Assembly: GCF_000260985.4 (NCBI RefSeq)
Contig: NC_017857.3
Coordinates: 2,489,001-2,553,000 of the forward strand
Length of the DNA: 64,000 nucleotides
Direction: 5' to 3'
DNA from: Methylophaga nitratireducenticrescens
GTDB lineage: Bacteria; Pseudomonadota; Gammaproteobacteria; Nitrosococcales; Methylophagaceae
Below, piece after piece: positions 8,346 to 15,479 of the stretch; the first letter of the stretch is position 1; the number at the start of each line of letters is the position of its first letter. The position numbers and the translations under genes are program-made. The notes under the pieces were generated by a model. The model saw only the letters and a list, made by a program, of their open reading frames with translations, was not told where the DNA came from and did not search any database.

Positions 8346-8976
8346 TTATTTCTCCTTTTAGCCTAATTAGCTCATAAACATAATCTAAATAGCCTTTTAC
8401 TGCTGTGTAGTGACTTGCGTTTAATAACTTGGTCGTGTTGACACGTCCTTTGTCTAATCGCTTGCCTATATGCTCGTGAGATTCATCACTATGCTGCAAA
8501 TAACAACTTAAAACGCTAGCTTTAGTGGGCGTTAATGACGATAAGTGGACATCAAGTAATGAAATAGTAGCGCTAAGGTGTTTACAAAGGACGTTGTTTG
8601 AAGATGCAAATGCAAACAATTCAGACTTCATATTATTTAGGTTTTGGCCTGACAGCACGAAAGCTTGCCCAGTTGAGCTCTTTACTTTACTTCTTAAATC
8701 ATCGATTTCCGCTACGGCAATACTTTGGCGTACATCAACTTTAATTGATAGCAGGGAAAGCCGAATAATACTTGCGATAAAAACTGATTCAGCAGGATCT
8801 TTCAAGACAACCTGAAATTCATCGCCTCTGAATATATCAAATCTCATCTCACGTTCTTGTGCCAAGTTGTGCAAAAGCTCTTTCAGGTGATTAAGCACCT
8901 CACTATACTCATCCGTGTTAATTTGACGTGAGTTTACTAGGTCACCAGTAATAACTGCTTTTAAGTTGTTTGACAA
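8338..8976 (-). CDS. SatD-like protein with cyclase-like N-terminus and HTH C-terminus
   Basis: The 212-residue protein begins AVITGDLVNSR (Asp12), then has FDIFRGDEFQVVL with RGDEF at 50-54, a motif in the position and style of the GGDEF/Palm nucleotide cyclase fold. Residues about 145-205 (LTPTKASVLSCYLQ...HEHIGKRLDKGRVNTTKLLNAS) look like a helix-turn-helix. This is the SatD family, named after a Streptococcus acid-tolerance operon; its biochemistry is not established. Start is TTG, supported by GGGAGG 7 bases upstream. It forms an operon with the DUF3307 membrane protein. Confidence 0.72.
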   Translation of the reverse strand: MSNNLKAVITGDLVNSRQINTDEYSEVLNHLKELLHNLAQEREMRFDIFRGDEFQVVLKDPAESVFIASIIRLSLLSIKVDVRQSIAVAEIDDLRSKVKSSTGQAFVLSGQNLNNMKSELFAFASSNNVLCKHLSATISLLDVHLSSLTPTKASVLSCYLQHSDESHEHIGKRLDKGRVNTTKLLNASHYTAVKGYLDYVYELIRLKGEISE

Positions 8977-9031
8977 AAACTACCTCCCTAGCGCCAGAGT
9001 AAAGCTTAATTCTAATGCCCCGTCGCTTTAC

Positions 9032-9107
9032 CATAACCAAAAACGGTTACAATTAAGAATGTAACCTAAATTGGTTACATTCGCAAATGTAACCAAAAAT
9101 GATTACA
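9032..9107. promoter_or_regulatory. three phased palindromes upstream of the SatD/DUF3307 operon
   Basis: Three 20-bp palindromes of the form TGTAAC-N8-GTTACA lie at 9032-9051 (CATAAC left arm), 9060-9079 (perfect) and 9088-9107 (ATTACA right arm). Their centres are 28 bp apart. They sit just upstream of the SatD-like gene (start 8976). They probably are operators; the HTH in the SatD-like protein makes autoregulation plausible. Confidence 0.65.
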
Positions 9108-9400
9108 TATATCACCAGATCCTATGGCCTGTCGAACTTTCATAGTCACCAATGCTGGAGGCTATTTTTTTGTCCCATAGGGCGGAAATGATGCAATGTA
9201 ATTATTTCCAATGCTGTGGGGTGAAATAATAGTACCAAGTAATTTAGGTCACCCATGATATTGATATACGATTAGACAGGTATAGAATTGCAACCGCAAT
9301 AGCGACCGAAAAAAGCCCGATAGATATGTACCTCGTAGCACGGAAGGGCATTTCTCCGGTTTTGACACGCTTCCAAAAAAGGGCAAAAAAAAAGAAAAAA
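9108..9400. other. intergenic stretch without a supported gene
   Basis: The stretch is bounded by the phased palindromes and the REPIN-like element. It ends in a run of G and A that borders the element. Open frames that cross it overlap the repeat and lack family features. I see no RNA gene. Confidence 0.5.
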
Positions 9401-9461
9401 AGGGAGCAGATTTATTTTCCATACATCCCTCAGGTTCTCTAAAATAAATCTGTCCCCTTTT
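9401..9461. repeat. REPIN-like palindromic element, copy 1
   Basis: A 61-bp sequence begins GGGAGCAGATTTATTTT and ends with the inverted form AAAATAAATCTGTCCCC. The loop contains CATCCCTCAGG. The same element, inverted, lies at 10856-10925. The 'AAATAAATCTGTCCCC' motif is typical of REP sequences mobilised by IS200-like REP-associated tyrosine transposases. It sits at the point where the AAA_28 gene is broken. A further CCCGTCCCCTTTTCC tract follows. Confidence 0.75.
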
Positions 9462-9630
9462 CCCGTCCCCTTTTCCCCCAATATAACGCTGTGCCTTGTA
9501 TCTCAACTTGCCGCTGAATCACTTTGCGGCCAACTTCTGTGGCACACTGATAATTAAGCGCTTTCAAGCGATTGATAACAGAAGTTTTGCCCGACCCTGG
9601 GCCACCGGTAAATACGATAAAATTATTCAC
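9462..9630 (-). pseudogene. truncated AAA_28-type ATPase gene
   Basis: The frame encodes about 52 recognisable residues: MNNFIVFTGGPGSGKTSVIN with a Walker A motif (GGPGSGKT), then ATEVGRKVIQRQ. This is the N-terminus of the AAA_28 (NadR/Ttd14-like) P-loop family, which is usually about 180 residues long. The homology stops where the REPIN-like element begins and the frame then reads out through the repeat to 9439. The gene lies downstream of DUF2200 on the same strand. No 3' portion was found nearby. Confidence 0.7.
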
Positions 9631-9710
9631 AAGCCACTCTTAAAAGTTTGATGCCGTATTCATAGGGAGATTTCATAGATATTGAACTGTGAAATGTTTC
9701 TTTTGAAAGA

Positions 9711-10061
9711 TTATTGCCGAAGAATCTTCTCCATCGACTTGCCTTTAGCCAGCTCATCAATCAACTTGTCCAGATAACGAATTTTCTGCATCAATGGGTC
9801 GTCGACCTCTTCAACCCGAACACCACACACCACGCCTTTGATTAGTGAACTATTGGGATGAATAGCAGGGGCTTGAGCAAAGAAGGTTTCAAAATCATTT
9901 TCCAATTCGATTTGCTGTTTTAATCCTGCTTGGTCATAACCGGTTAGCCAGAAAATGATTTGATCCACTTCCACTTTCGTTCGATTTTTACGTTCAGCCT
10001 TTTGAACATAAAGCGGATAGACCTTTGAAAATGGCATGGTGAAGATAGGATGTTTAGCCAT
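9711..10061 (-). CDS. DUF2200 family protein, intact copy
   Basis: The 116-residue protein ([20 protein letters not shown]...) has the complete DUF2200 pattern: [81 protein letters not shown]. The function of the family is unknown; it is small, cytoplasmic and widespread in bacteria. The ATG at 10061 was chosen because GGGG lies 6 bases upstream. A 3'-truncated second copy lies at 10940-11163, and about 50 bases of upstream sequence are also duplicated. Confidence 0.85.
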   Translation of the reverse strand: MAKHPIFTMPFSKVYPLYVQKAERKNRTKVEVDQIIFWLTGYDQAGLKQQIELENDFETFFAQAPAIHPNSSLIKGVVCGVRVEEVDDPLMQKIRYLDKLIDELAKGKSMEKILRQ

Positions 10062-10151
10062 TTTTATCCCCAAATAACGTTGGTCTCATATCAAGTTTGC
10101 TGACCTCTTGATATTCCTGTCATTTCACATCCAAAAATGGTTTTGACTTAA

Positions 10152-10790
10152 TTATGGTTTAGGCCAGCGAGAAGTATAACTTTCAGGCAATGATATGCCA
10201 TTCTCTGAAGCAAATTCATGCGTATACACATCCAGATCTTTTAATAAACTGGGGTCTGATTTTTCTGTTGCACTAGCGATTGTTTTGAATATCTTTTCCA
10301 GATACGTTTGATTATTCAAATACAATCTAGGAGCAATGCCTAATTCCAATAACTCAAGACATTCGCGGCTATTCTCTCGCCTTGCTATAAGACATTTAGT
10401 TGCTATAAATTGCAGTTGTTTGGTGTTTTTTTGTTTTTGGGATACCTTTGCGTAGGACCATCTTTGAGTAAATGTTTCTGGCAAAGTGATGCTGTTCTCA
10501 GCTGAGTGCAGATAGGTTAAATCAATCGGGTTCTCCATTTCTTCTGGATCATGGCTTTCAGCTATTTCAGAGATCTCCAATTGGGAAGACTTATTACTCT
10601 TAGATGGCTCTGGTGATACTCCAAGCTCTAAAAGGTCATTACAAGCCTCGCCAGCTTCGTAAATCTGACAATCAATAACAGATGGCGCCAATTTGCCCAC
10701 TTGTTCGTTATCACTTAGCCATGAAATGACAAGTGCTAGGACAATGAAACCGAGAGTAGTTGATGTTACGGCAATTACTATTTTATTCAT
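10152..10790 (-). CDS. membrane-anchored protein with internal repeat, unknown function
   Basis: The 212-residue protein has one N-terminal transmembrane segment (IVIAVTSTTLGFIVLALVISWL, about 4-25), with the rest probably periplasmic. It shows an internal duplication: ACNDLLELGVSPE pairs with ECLELLELGIAPR, and ITLPETFTQRW pairs with ISLPESYTSRW. Two Cys per unit (CQIYEAGEAC and CLIARRENSREC) suggest disulphides. It lies between the intact and broken DUF2200 genes. I do not recognise the family. Confidence 0.65.
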   Translation of the reverse strand: MNKIVIAVTSTTLGFIVLALVISWLSDNEQVGKLAPSVIDCQIYEAGEACNDLLELGVSPEPSKSNKSSQLEISEIAESHDPEEMENPIDLTYLHSAENSITLPETFTQRWSYAKVSQKQKNTKQLQFIATKCLIARRENSRECLELLELGIAPRLYLNNQTYLEKIFKTIASATEKSDPSLLKDLDVYTHEFASENGISLPESYTSRWPKP

Positions 10791-10855
10791 TTTTTTCCTT
10801 AGTTTGTCTTCAGGTAAATAACAATGGATATTAAGTAACGAGGAAATGAATCAGG

Positions 10856-10925
10856 AAAAAAGGGGACAGATTTATTTTAGAGAACCTGAGGGATGTATGG
10901 AAAATAAATCTGTCCCCTTTTTTCT
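10856..10925. repeat. REPIN-like palindromic element, copy 2
   Basis: The element begins AAAAAAGGGGACAGATTTAT and ends with the inverted arm ATAAATCTGTCCCCTTTTTT. It is in opposite orientation to copy 1 at 9401-9461. It lies at the point where the second DUF2200 copy loses its 3' end. Confidence 0.78.
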
Positions 10926-10939
10926 GCTTTTTTCTTGGT

Positions 10940-11163
10940 TTGATTAAAGAGCTATTTGGATGAATCGCTGGGGCTTGAGCAAAAAAAGTTTCAAAATCAT
11001 TTTCCAATTCGATTTGCTGTTTTAATCCTGCTTGGTCATAACCGGTCAGCCAGCAAATGATTTGATCAACTTCCGCTTTCGTTCGTTTTTTACGTTCAGC
11101 CTTTTGAATATACAGTGGATAAACCTTGGCGAATGGTATTGAGAAAATTGAATGTTTAGTCAT
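10940..11163 (-). pseudogene. 3'-truncated second DUF2200 gene
   Basis: The first 74 codons (MTKHSIFSIPFAKVYPLYIQ ... NSSLIK) are very similar to the DUF2200 protein at 9711-10061. After NSSLIK the frame runs into the REPIN-like element and encodes unrelated residues up to a stop at 10831. The conserved C-terminal half ([11 protein letters not shown]...) is missing. The truncation at the repeat suggests that repeat insertion or repeat-mediated deletion broke the gene. Confidence 0.85.
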
Positions 11164-11242
11164 TTTTATATTCCCAAATAACGTTGCTCTCATATCAAGT
11201 TGGCTGACCCCTTGATTTCCCTCAACCAGATTCTCCTCGCAA

Positions 11243-11340
11243 CATAACGTCGAGAATGACCGGCAAGCAAAATTGGCGCGCCCTTTGCGTAAGCAAAGCG
11301 CGTGACACTTTTGATTGTCCGCTCCATTCTTTTGTTAGGT
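11243..11340 (-). other. integron attC recombination site
   Basis: Read on the minus strand, the 98-bp site starts with ACCTAAC (R'' box) and ends with CGTTATG (R' box). The interior is an imperfect inverted repeat: AATGGAGCGGACAATCAAAA pairs with TTTTGCTTGCCGGTCATT, and the tip is GCGCTTTGC-TTAC-GCAAAGGGCGC. Small asymmetries give extrahelical bases as in folded attC sites. It lies directly downstream of the zinc-ribbon/membrane protein gene, the standard place in a gene cassette. No integron integrase gene is inside the window. Confidence 0.82.
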
Positions 11341-11362
11341 TTCAGATTCGCCTCCGAAGCGC

Positions 11363-11842
11363 TTAGCTTGATGTCGTTCTTTCAATAATTCCCCAGATTA
11401 TCCCGCCTACGAACGCTAGCGTTATCCCCACACAGGCGATATAGAATATCCATTTCATCATTGTCGGGATTATCTTCCTTAATAACACGGCTAGCACAAT
11501 TGGGATGGCCATGGCCGAGAAGCCGTACCAATTCGGGAGATCATTCAGGCCCGTTGTGGACAAGCCCAGTACGGGCGCAATGGACAGCAACAGTCCGAAG
11601 CAGATGAGCCAGAATCCGACAAACGAAAATACCGGATGCAGGAATAGCGCCGCGATAACCGCCATGAGTCCATTTCCGAGCTCCTGACCGCCTCCAGCTC
11701 CTGATGTGCCATGAACAACACCTTGGCCAGCGCATCTATCGCATCGGTGCATACCCATTCCCGCGCCGACCTTGTTCGCGTCATAGAGATTAAGATGTGA
11801 AAGAACGCTGCCTGAACCGTTGCACTTCGGACATTTAGCCAT
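11363..11842 (-). CDS. integron cassette protein: zinc ribbon plus membrane segments
   Basis: The 159-residue product begins MAKCPKCNGSGSV and has a second Cys pair (HRCDRCAGQG), a DnaJ-like CxxCxGxG zinc-binding pattern. From about residue 57 there are three to four hydrophobic segments (MAVIAALFLHPVFSFVGFWL, GFSAMAIPIVLAVLL, WIFYIACVGITLAFVGGIIW). The ATG at 11842 follows GGAGGTG by 8 bases. An attC site follows the gene and GTTAGGTT core motifs precede it, so this is a gene cassette. The function is unknown. Confidence 0.78.
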   Translation of the reverse strand: MAKCPKCNGSGSVLSHLNLYDANKVGAGMGMHRCDRCAGQGVVHGTSGAGGGQELGNGLMAVIAALFLHPVFSFVGFWLICFGLLLSIAPVLGLSTTGLNDLPNWYGFSAMAIPIVLAVLLRKIIPTMMKWIFYIACVGITLAFVGGIIWGIIERTTSS

Positions 11843-11867
11843 AGTCAAGTCACCTCCCTCGATTTGC

Positions 11868-11907
11868 TGATGAACCTAACAGTATGTTGATGAACCTAAC
11901 AGTATGT
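11868..11907. repeat. 20-bp tandem duplication containing the cassette core GTTAGGTT
   Basis: The unit TGATGAACCTAACAGTATGT occurs twice head to tail, followed by TGATG. On the minus strand each unit carries CTGTTAGGTTC, which fits the GTTRRRY core at the 5' boundary of integron cassettes. It may reflect slippage or the excision and re-insertion of a cassette. Confidence 0.6.
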
Positions 11908-11914
11908 TGATGAG

Positions 11915-12065
11915 GTCTGCGACCTCATATTAATTATTAACGTGAAGGGATCATAAATTGATCGAAAATTCACAGATAATTTTACGAAATCGAATCTAAA
12001 TAGATTTTTTTGAATGATTTTGATGATTGGAGTTAATCGTGAATGATTCACGATTAGTTTTTTGC
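11915..12065. repeat. 150-bp intergenic repeat, copy B
   Basis: Counterpart of 2328-2480. The right end holds a perfect 11-1-11 palindrome (TAATCGTGAAT-G-ATTCACGATTA, 12034-12056). The left part contains GGTCTGCGACC, also a small palindrome. It lies directly upstream of the cassette core motifs. Confidence 0.55.
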
Positions 12066-12274
12066 CCGAACAGGCTTTAGTTGGTGCGAACTGAATATCC
12101 ATATCGACCACCAAAGTGTGAGATTGTTCTCAATTTAAACCGTTTTTTTAAATATCGCAACCCCCTGATTTGCATAAAATAGTTAATAATTGAAGATGAA
12201 ATTGTGTACTTCAGGTTGCTCAAATACCGGTCACACAGCAATTCAAATTTATTCTCCATGCCCTCTGTGTCTTA
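12066..12274. other. stretch between repeat B and the IS110 element
   Basis: A 60-codon minus-strand frame is open here but shows no recognisable family, so I do not call it a gene. The stretch ends with CCCTCTGTGTCT (12261-12272), the left half of an intergenic repeat that continues beyond the IS as TCTGTGGTTAATTT. Confidence 0.5.
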
Positions 12275-13600
12275 TATGGACTCCCTCAATGTTGTCAATT
12301 AAATTACACAATTAAACGAGAATAGATGCGAGCTTATATACGGGCTCTGATTGAGTAGCGAACTCGGCCCTATGATGTATTCGCCCCTTCATGACTCATC
12401 TCTGTGGCGGCATTTTTTGCCTTGACACAAAACAGTCTCTTGAAGGTCGGTCTTACCCGTTAACTAACGTCTTAATTGACCAACATATCCTGGACTATCC
12501 AACCAACAAAGCTGGCTGGTAGTCGGTATTCTTTTTCAGCATGGCATAAGCCGTTCTGACTGTCTTGTTAGCCAACGCTATCGCCGTGACCTTCTTACCT
12601 CGCCGGTGGATTAATTGCTTTAACCATTGCTCTTTGATGGTTTTCGCTTCCCGCTTGTCCAAGCTTCGGATAACTGCTAATGCCCCTTCAAATAGGACGC
12701 TACGCAGCTTTTTATCACCCGCCAACTTGCTAATAGAGCCCTTTCCTCCAGAACTGTGCTGTACTGGGGTGACGCCAACGCAGGCTGCCGCCTGTCGGGC
12801 ATTGTTAAAATGTCCCGGCTGGCTCAGTGCCAGTTTCAACAGCATGGCGCCAACCGGACCGACGCCTTCTAAAGCGCTTAAACGACGGCACACCGGATCT
12901 TGCCTGACCGCTTCTTTGAAACGTTGTTCTAAAGCTTCAGCATGGGCGAGCAAGTCCCTTAGTTGCTGGTATTGGTGGTAGAGCGCTTCACGGTAAAAAT
13001 CAGGTAATCCATTTTCGGCGTCTTCTACTATTTCAGGCACACATCGTAGCAACGCGGCATCGCCTTTATTAATCGGATGGCCTAGCTCTAGTAACTGGTC
13101 GCGTAACTGTTTGGCCAGGGCAACCTTTTGCCGAACCGCCAAATCCCGCATCATCGTGATACCTTGCTGACATTGCTCTTCCAGTGTGATGGTTCGGCTT
13201 GATTTGACCGCTGGTTGCAAGGCGGCCAGACCAATCGCTATCGCATCGTTGGCATCCGTTTTATGGCCTTGCAAAAATGCTTTTACCCGTCGTGCAGACA
13301 TCGCTTTAATGCTGTGCCCGCACGTCTTGGCGTAACGTGCCCAGTAATGGGTTCCACCGCAGGACTCCATCGCTACCAGCGAGACAGGTTCATTGACTAA
13401 TAGCGCTATCAGCTTTGAGCGGTTAACTTGTTTATTCCAAATGACATGTCCTCTGGGGGACAACTTGCACACCTGAAAAACATTTTTTGCGAGGTCTATC
13501 GCGATTACATTAGACTCAATCATGTATGGACTCCTTATGTGTAAAAGCAAGCTGCTAACTCGCTTATGACGTTATCCCCACAAGGGGGAGGGAGTCCATA
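12275..13600 (-). mobile_element. IS110-family insertion sequence
   Basis: The transposase gene is flanked by TATGGACTCCCTC (12275-12287) and its inverted copy GAGGGAGTCCATA (13588-13600); a third TATGGACTCC lies at 13525-13534 between the right end and the transposase start. Inverted repeats near the ends fit the IS1111 branch of the family. About 200 bases of non-coding sequence lie downstream of the transposase, the place where some IS110 elements encode their guide RNA. Exact tips may extend a few bases further. It appears to have inserted into a CTCTGTG-type intergenic repeat. Confidence 0.82.
12495..13523 (-). CDS. IS110-family transposase
   Basis: The 342-residue protein has the DEDD RuvC-like N-terminal domain: Asp in VIAIDLAKNVFQV, Glu in VAMESCGGTHYWAR, and two Asp in HKTDANDAIAI. 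The C-terminal Transposase_20 domain has LSALEGVGPVGAMLLKLAL and GVTPVQHSSGGKG, with the catalytic serine expected in HSSGGKG. The ATG at 13523 was chosen over an upstream in-frame start because AAGGAG lies 7 bases before it. The gene looks intact. Confidence 0.92.
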   Translation of the reverse strand: MIESNVIAIDLAKNVFQVCKLSPRGHVIWNKQVNRSKLIALLVNEPVSLVAMESCGGTHYWARYAKTCGHSIKAMSARRVKAFLQGHKTDANDAIAIGLAALQPAVKSSRTITLEEQCQQGITMMRDLAVRQKVALAKQLRDQLLELGHPINKGDAALLRCVPEIVEDAENGLPDFYREALYHQYQQLRDLLAHAEALEQRFKEAVRQDPVCRRLSALEGVGPVGAMLLKLALSQPGHFNNARQAAACVGVTPVQHSSGGKGSISKLAGDKKLRSVLFEGALAVIRSLDKREAKTIKEQWLKQLIHRRGKKVTAIALANKTVRTAYAMLKKNTDYQPALLVG

Positions 13601-13602
13601 CA

Positions 13603-13690
13603 TTTCTGTGGTTAATTTCTGAAACCCGATGATTTATCAAATAACTAACAAAAAATGGCCCAGTTTTAGTTAAAAACTGAGCCAGTTTAT
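13603..13690. repeat. intergenic repeat with terminator hairpin, copy 1
   Basis: The unit begins CTGTGGTTAATTTCT, contains a short variable part and ends in the hairpin AATGGCCCAG...CTGAGCCAGTTT (13650-13690). On the minus strand the hairpin is followed by a T run, so it should terminate the beta-CASP hydrolase gene. Similar units lie at 15342-15441 and, without an intact hairpin, at 16229-16311. Confidence 0.65.
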
Positions 13691-13718
13691 TAGGCCAGAT
13701 GTGATTAATAGCCTTGTT

Positions 13719-15080
13719 TCAGATTTCAACTTCCTCAAACAGTTCTGGCACTTCGGCATCCCAGCCGAATTTTTCAGTGATGTGTTTACGCATGGTGTCG
13801 CTGGCAACGACTTCGCCATGGGTGACGTAAACTTTATCGGGTTTGAGGTTGCCCTGCTCCAACCAGGTGAGGATTTCGTTGTAATCACCGTGGGCTGACA
13901 TGGAATCCATATTATGAATTTCGGCTTTTACCGGCCAGTATGCACCATGGATTTTGACCGATTGAGCACCATTAACCAAAGCATCACCGCGAGTACCAGG
14001 AGCCTGGAAGCCGGCGAAGACAATACTGTTACGTGGATTGGGTAATAGGGTTTTGAGATGATGTAATACCCGACCACCGGAGGCCATACCGCTTGCCGAT
14101 ACAATTACACAAGGGTAACGCATGCTGTCCAGTTCTATGGCTTCCTCTACGGTACGAATGTATTGAGTTTGATTATCAATAAGCGCGCACTGGCTTTGGT
14201 CCAGCTTATGTTCTTTATGGTGTTTGATGAATGCCTCGGTAGCCTTGATTGCCATTGGGCTGTTCAGGTAGACCGGCATTTCGGGGATTTTGCCTTCTCC
14301 CATAAGTTTATGTACCACATATAGCAGCATTTGTGCACGGCCAACGGCAAAGGCTGGCATCAGCGTGATACCACCTCGGCCTGCGGTTTTGGTAATGATT
14401 TCTGCAAGTACAGCTTCTGGATCTGATTCACCATGGAGTCGGTCGCCGTAGGTCGATTCGCATACCAATACGTCTGCGTGCTGCAACGGTTCCGGCGGAC
14501 GCATGATAATGTCGTTTTGTCGACCTACATCACCCGTAAATACTACCGTTCGGTCTGAACCTTTGTGATGAACATGAACACAGGATGAGCCCAGAATATG
14601 TCCCGCTGGTGTGAAGCTGACTTCAAAGCCTTTTACCGGCTCGAATGTCTCGTGGTAGTGCAGGGATTCGAAGTGTTTTAACGCTTCTCGGGCATCTTTT
14701 TCGGTAAATAGTGGTTCCGGACTCTCGTGTTTAGAGAACTTCTTGCGAAAAGCATACTTGGCATCTTCTTCCTGCAGATAACCGGCATCGGGCAACAACA
14801 CATTACACAGCTGATGGGTTGCCTTAGTGCAGTATATTTTGCCTTTGAAACCATTTTTTACCAGCGCTGGCAGATAGCCGGAATGATCGATATGAGCATG
14901 AGTCAGTACCACGGCATTGATAGTTGAAGGATCTACCGGAAACGGTGCCCAGTTTCGCCGCCGCAGAGTTTTCACCCCTTGATACAAACCACAATCCACC
15001 AGCAATCGATGGTTATCATCAGAAAGCAGATAGCGGGAACCGGTTACTGTGCTGGTACCACCGAGAAAGCGAAGTTTCAT
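13719..15080 (-). CDS. MBL-fold beta-CASP metallo-hydrolase with RNA specificity domain
   Basis: The 453-residue protein begins MKLRFLGGTSTVTGSRYLL and carries the zinc motif VLTHAHIDHSGYLP, then CTKATHQLC, HILGSSCVHVH and FTGDVGR. The beta-CASP region and C-terminal RMMBL segment follow (GFQAPGTRGDALVNG, HNMDSMSAHGDYNEIL, YVTHGE). Members hydrolyse RNA or other phosphodiesters and resemble the CPSF73/RNase J class; the substrate of this bacterial group is not settled. The ATG at 15080 is preceded by AAGGA. A terminator follows at 13650-13690. Confidence 0.88.
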   Translation of the reverse strand: MKLRFLGGTSTVTGSRYLLSDDNHRLLVDCGLYQGVKTLRRRNWAPFPVDPSTINAVVLTHAHIDHSGYLPALVKNGFKGKIYCTKATHQLCNVLLPDAGYLQEEDAKYAFRKKFSKHESPEPLFTEKDAREALKHFESLHYHETFEPVKGFEVSFTPAGHILGSSCVHVHHKGSDRTVVFTGDVGRQNDIIMRPPEPLQHADVLVCESTYGDRLHGESDPEAVLAEIITKTAGRGGITLMPAFAVGRAQMLLYVVHKLMGEGKIPEMPVYLNSPMAIKATEAFIKHHKEHKLDQSQCALIDNQTQYIRTVEEAIELDSMRYPCVIVSASGMASGGRVLHHLKTLLPNPRNSIVFAGFQAPGTRGDALVNGAQSVKIHGAYWPVKAEIHNMDSMSAHGDYNEILTWLEQGNLKPDKVYVTHGEVVASDTMRKHITEKFGWDAEVPELFEEVEI

Positions 15081-15341
15081 ATGCGTGTGATCCTTGTCTG
15101 GCAAATATTGTTTTATCTAGAAAACAAGTTTACTGGGGTTGGACTTACTAACAATTGATATGGGTCAAATCTTTGATGACCCATGCTTTCCCAATCTTAC
15201 CAGAGACGCAACCTATCCCAGGACTGCCTTTATGCTGAAAGAGCACCCAGCATTGATCGCCTAATTTAAAAGGTTCGGTAATAACTGGAATATAGAGATG
15301 TCTTTCATGTTGAGGATTGACATAGGTAGTAGATCTTATTT

Positions 15342-15441
15342 TCTCTGTGCTCTCTGTGGTTAATTTTCAAAAGCTCATAAGTAATCAAATCCCGGACAAA
15401 AAAATGGCTCAGTTGTAATTAAAAAACTGAGCCATTTTATT
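15342..15441. repeat. intergenic repeat with terminator hairpin, copy 2
   Basis: It starts TCTCTGTGCTCTCTGTGGTT, contains CCCGGACAAAAAAATGGCTC and ends in the hairpin ATGGCTCAGTTG...CTGAGCCAT (15398-15441), which should terminate the cupin gene on the minus strand. The remainder of 15081-15341 contains no gene I can support. Confidence 0.65.
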
Positions 15442-15479
15442 CAACAAGAAGGTTTTAAACCTCAACGTTGTAGTGTTAT

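Noticed and set aside
7469-9107. 28-bp periodic repeats first looked like CRISPR-like arrays
   Set aside because: The conserved part is a split 6-8-6 palindrome, the N8 centres differ, there are only two and three units, and no cas gene is nearby. They fit operators better.
9249-9506. Open frames across the REPIN-like element
   Set aside because: They run through the palindromic repeat and G/A-rich tract and have no family similarity.
12077-12259. 60-codon minus-strand frame
   Set aside because: No recognisable domain, no clear ribosome-binding site, and it overlaps the region next to repeat B.
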